DNA of 64,000 bases from positions 72,892,756 through 72,956,755 of the forward strand of contig CM060731.1 in NCBI GenBank assembly GCA_030704615.1, written 5' to 3'. This document shows, one piece after another, positions 60,990 to 64,000 of the stretch; within the stretch, counting starts at the first letter, position 1; each line of letters begins with the position of its first letter. Under the pieces are notes generated by a model. It made no database searches. It was not told where the DNA came from and was given only the letters and a program-made list of their open reading frames with translations. This DNA is from Takakia lepidozioides. Lineage: Eukaryota; Streptophyta; Takakiopsida; Takakiales; Takakiaceae. Made by a program: the position numbers and the translations under genes.

Positions 60990-63590
60990 CAGATTTCCTT
61001 CAGAGCTTTGGGTTAATGCACAACCTTTCTACCTACAGCTCATCAATGGCACATTACATTTCCTCATAGTGACATCATGAAGCTCAAAAAGCCTTCACCT
61101 CTAAGGACGGGGTTGATGTCATGAGTCATGACATCATCTAAGCAGCGACATTCATAGACATACACCTTTAAAATTTAGCCGAAGGAGCGGGGTGCCAGGA
61201 AAAATGGGGCGATTCCAGCCAAAAGTGAACAGGATTGAAAGCAGATAACCCGTATATTTCTAAAGATGCATGCCCAGGGGAGTTGAGCTGCCGTCTTGGT
61301 GAGGTCTGTGGACGTCATATCGATGCATGCCAGATGGCCCATTGGGATTGACAAGTACAGGTCTCAACAACCAAAAAAAGGACATGATGTAACTCACAAG
61401 TGAGAGGTTTGATCAGACAAAGGAGTGCGAACGAAAGAGCAGTGCTTTCAATGTATGAATGCATGTCTATACGATCACACATATAAGCTTTTTAGCATGG
61501 GTTCTCAGGTCAAATCTTCAATTCGCCCCCCAAGCCTGTCCTTTGTTTTGGAAACGTGTGTTAAAAGTGTGTTGAAAGTGTGTTGAAAGTAAGAGGAGAA
61601 GCCCAGATAGGGCATAGTTATCTTCATCGGGTGTTTCCTTTGACTCTTTCTATCTTCAGCTTGTCTGTTACATGTCATGGTATTCCTGATAATCTTGAAG
61701 CTGAACAGAGTGGTCAGACCGGTACCTTTGATCTCCCCTAATCTCTTCCATGCTAGTGGATTCAAGTCAGCTCTCAGCCTGAAGAATATCCCTGTTAGTT
61801 CGCTCTTGACTTGCCAAAGAGGCCACACCAGCAGAGAGCAATGGACCTCATCCTTTGTTGCCTTCTTCACCATTGTTTTAACAACAACACCGAAACACTT
61901 CACGTAAAGACTCGTCAAGTCTTTGTTACCTTGAATGAGCTTGACATTGTTCAAAGAATACACAATGGACATTAGTTATCAGACTTCCCCAACAGTACGA
62001 AGCGTCAGAGGGTGAAGCCATCGAAAGATGGGAAACCATTCTGGAAAGCAAGAAAGAGCACGCAGCAAGGGAAAAAACGATGGAGAACACGCGGGAGAAC
62101 AGTGAAAAGAATAGTGCAAAGAAGACATGGTGGCGGCCAGCAAATCGCGCGTACTAAACCCCATCTCCACCACAAAACATGCTTAGGGTTTAGATGAATC
62201 TCCTTCCTCTGGTTGCATGCATGGAAAAAGGGGGACAATGCACGGTAAAGCGGGCAACGCGATGAGGAGGGGATCAACACGAGGAGGAGCTGGAGGGATG
62301 ATCTGTTACACACTATCACGTTACAGAAACACTCCTTCCATCACAAATCGTCTCTCTGAACATATACGATGTCTTCACACTACACATGAATGAACATAAA
62401 AAATACCCCCTGTTTCCATATTCCGGAGCTCCTTTTATTCAGCTGCCACATCAATTCTGAGTCATCGCCACCTGCCGAGGCGCTATCCCCAAGCAGAGAA
62501 GAGAAGGTGTAGGTGGGCCAACCATGCCATGAATCGGGATCATGCATATTGAGCCTACCTTCTGATCCAGAGGCATCCAGTATAGGCGTCATCGATCCTG
62601 TTGGGCAGAGATGTTGATTTCACAAAGTCGCGGCCTGCAACCCATAGTTCTTTATATGAGTATCCTTACGAGCTGGGTCCCCCGGGGCCAAATGTTTGTG
62701 AAGTGCTATGGAGCATGATAATGCAAGAGACAGCATGCATTGAATTATATTGAATCTGCATAATGACACTGGAGGATTTTTGAGGAAGAGGAGGCATCTG
62801 CAGTACTAATTCCTTCTGCAAGGATGAAAGACTCCAAATTATCGTATTTCAAGTCATTGACAACTCTCTAAGACTGTAGACTGAAAATTCTCCTTCTCAG
62901 TGGTTTGACCTGTAAAGTCTGAATTAGGTCGAGTTCGATTATCCATCAGATATGAAAATTTGATGACACGACTCCATGGCCGATACTGCATGCTTTCCAG
63001 GGAAAATCTGGCCCTATTTATGTACAACACATAATTTGAAAGTGCAGTTCTTTTCTCAACTTACTACTCCTGGGGCTCCCTGAAGTTCGGGATGTTGGAT
63101 ACTAGTTAGATCATATTAGTTCTATATATCTGCAGGTAACTTACAGTGTAAGGGATTAGGAAAGCAGCAAGCGAAGATGGACACTCGAGCATCTGCAGGC
63201 TTGTACTTGTACATCAACTTTTCCATGCACATTAGGGTGGAAAGGGACCATTTCAAGTGGAGTGTAACTTCAATGCCCCCCTATGCATTTCTGGCCCGGG
63301 GATATGCTTGCGAGCTGGGCTGTCGTCGTACGATGGACAGGACCTGCTGCTAAGAACTGGTCGCGCAGATGAAAGTTGACCATGGATCGCGTATAGTCTT
63401 TTCCTAGATCTCTCTCCTATAATTGTACATCATTCTAGCCAACTTATCTTGCATCGATGACGGGAATTCACGTGCTGCAGTTCTCAAGTTGAGGTAGATT
63501 GTATGATGGACTAGTGGTAAAGCTTACACTGTTGTACCTCAAGGCCAGGCAAACCTCTGCAGCAGCGAAACACTGAGCATGCAGCTGACC
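60990..63590. other. stretch without supported gene
   Basis: Open frames on the minus strand at 61,972-61,505 and 62,319-62,005 have no recognisable motifs or splice partners. No repeats or RNA genes were noticed. Confidence 0.5.
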
Positions 63591-63602
63591 AGCTGTGAGG
63601 AC

Positions 63603-63790
63603 TTAATTAACAGAAATCAGCTTTCTCGGCCACACAACATTAAAAACGTTGTTGCCCGGGCGGTGCTTGTCCAGAGCGTTCATGGCTCCACCAGCGGGTT
63701 CGTACTTGTAAAGGCTCACTTTAGCTCCACTTGGTTGTTCAACGCCATGTGTAGTACCATGCATGCTGGATGCAGGAACACCGAACAAAC
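63603..63790 (-). CDS. possible terminal exon, unrecognised
   Basis: A minus-strand frame of about 61 codons with balanced, GC-rich codons (AKVSLYKYEPAGGAMNALDK, PGNNVFNVVWPRKL) and a stop at 63,603. It could be the last exon of a gene that lies to the right of the window. No domain is recognised and chance is a real alternative. Confidence 0.2.
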
Positions 63791-64000
63791 GGAAGTCTCG
63801 GTGGCATGGCGAATTGTATGTACTCTGGATGCAAATCTCAGATCATATTGCACCACTGTCGGGAGCCTCATGTAGGTGAGACTTTCGACTCATTTCACTC
63901 ATGAATGCCCACTTTCAAAGTTCACGGCCCATAGCTATCACTTCAATGGTTGAGAATCAGCAACGATTAGTACTTAGGTGCTCAAGGTCGATTTGTGCAC

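Noticed and set aside
63505-63580. tRNA-like GGACTAGTGGTAAAGCTT
   Set aside because: No T-arm consensus or complete cloverleaf follows.

Overview
The window is nuclear DNA of a land plant. It has spliced genes with GT/AG introns, a nuclear-encoded chloroplast ribosomal protein, pentatricopeptide-repeat (PPR) fragments, a chromodomain Ty3/gypsy retrotransposon with the plant initiator-Met primer site, and a CACTA element. The PPR-rich, repeat-rich texture suggests a seed-free vascular plant such as a fern; the species cannot be fixed from this sequence.

Two ordinary genes flank a very large nested repeat block. On the left (about 2.3-3.4 kb, minus strand) is chloroplast ribosomal protein uS9 in two exons. 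On the right (56.0-58.3 kb, plus strand) is a five-exon aldo-keto reductase. Everything from about 4.36 kb to about 53.8 kb can be read as mobile DNA.

The frame of that block is a LINE retroelement on the minus strand, now in pieces at 42.4-42.7, 35.95-36.14, 14.72-15.43 (inverted) and 6.8-4.36 kb. An A/C-rich region with unrecognised ORFs (42.7-53.8 kb) lies upstream and may be its 5' part. Four insertions sit in this frame: (1) a CACTA element (36,137-42,400, 3-bp ATG duplication) carrying PPR fragments and two captured exons; (2) element A/C, about 10 kb, now split into 6.88-14.72 kb and 33.73-35.95 kb, its two outer ends flanked by the 9-bp duplication CATGCACTC; (3) element B (about 15.43-33.72 kb), a relative of A/C; (4) a 6.96-kb chromovirus (21,980-28,935, TCCAT duplication) inside an intron of B.

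Elements A/C and B belong to one family. Each carries two divergent genes from a shared 0.7-0.9 kb intergenic region. One encodes a MULE-like transposase with a C-terminal SWIM zinc finger. The other is a gene of 10-11 exons encoding a ParB-like domain followed by a beta-class-type DNA methyltransferase domain. Both methyltransferase genes hold clusters of short palindromes in the same three introns, but the palindrome sequence differs between elements: GTGATGATCGG/CCGATCATCAC in A, and AATTGCGTGCG/CGCACGCAATT in B. A transposon encoding a ParB-methyltransferase with its own private palindrome family is the most interesting system here. Both copies now carry stops and frameshifts.

The split transposase, the split LINE endonuclease and the position of the 9-bp duplications all point to one inversion after these insertions. 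No supported RNA genes or CRISPR arrays were seen.
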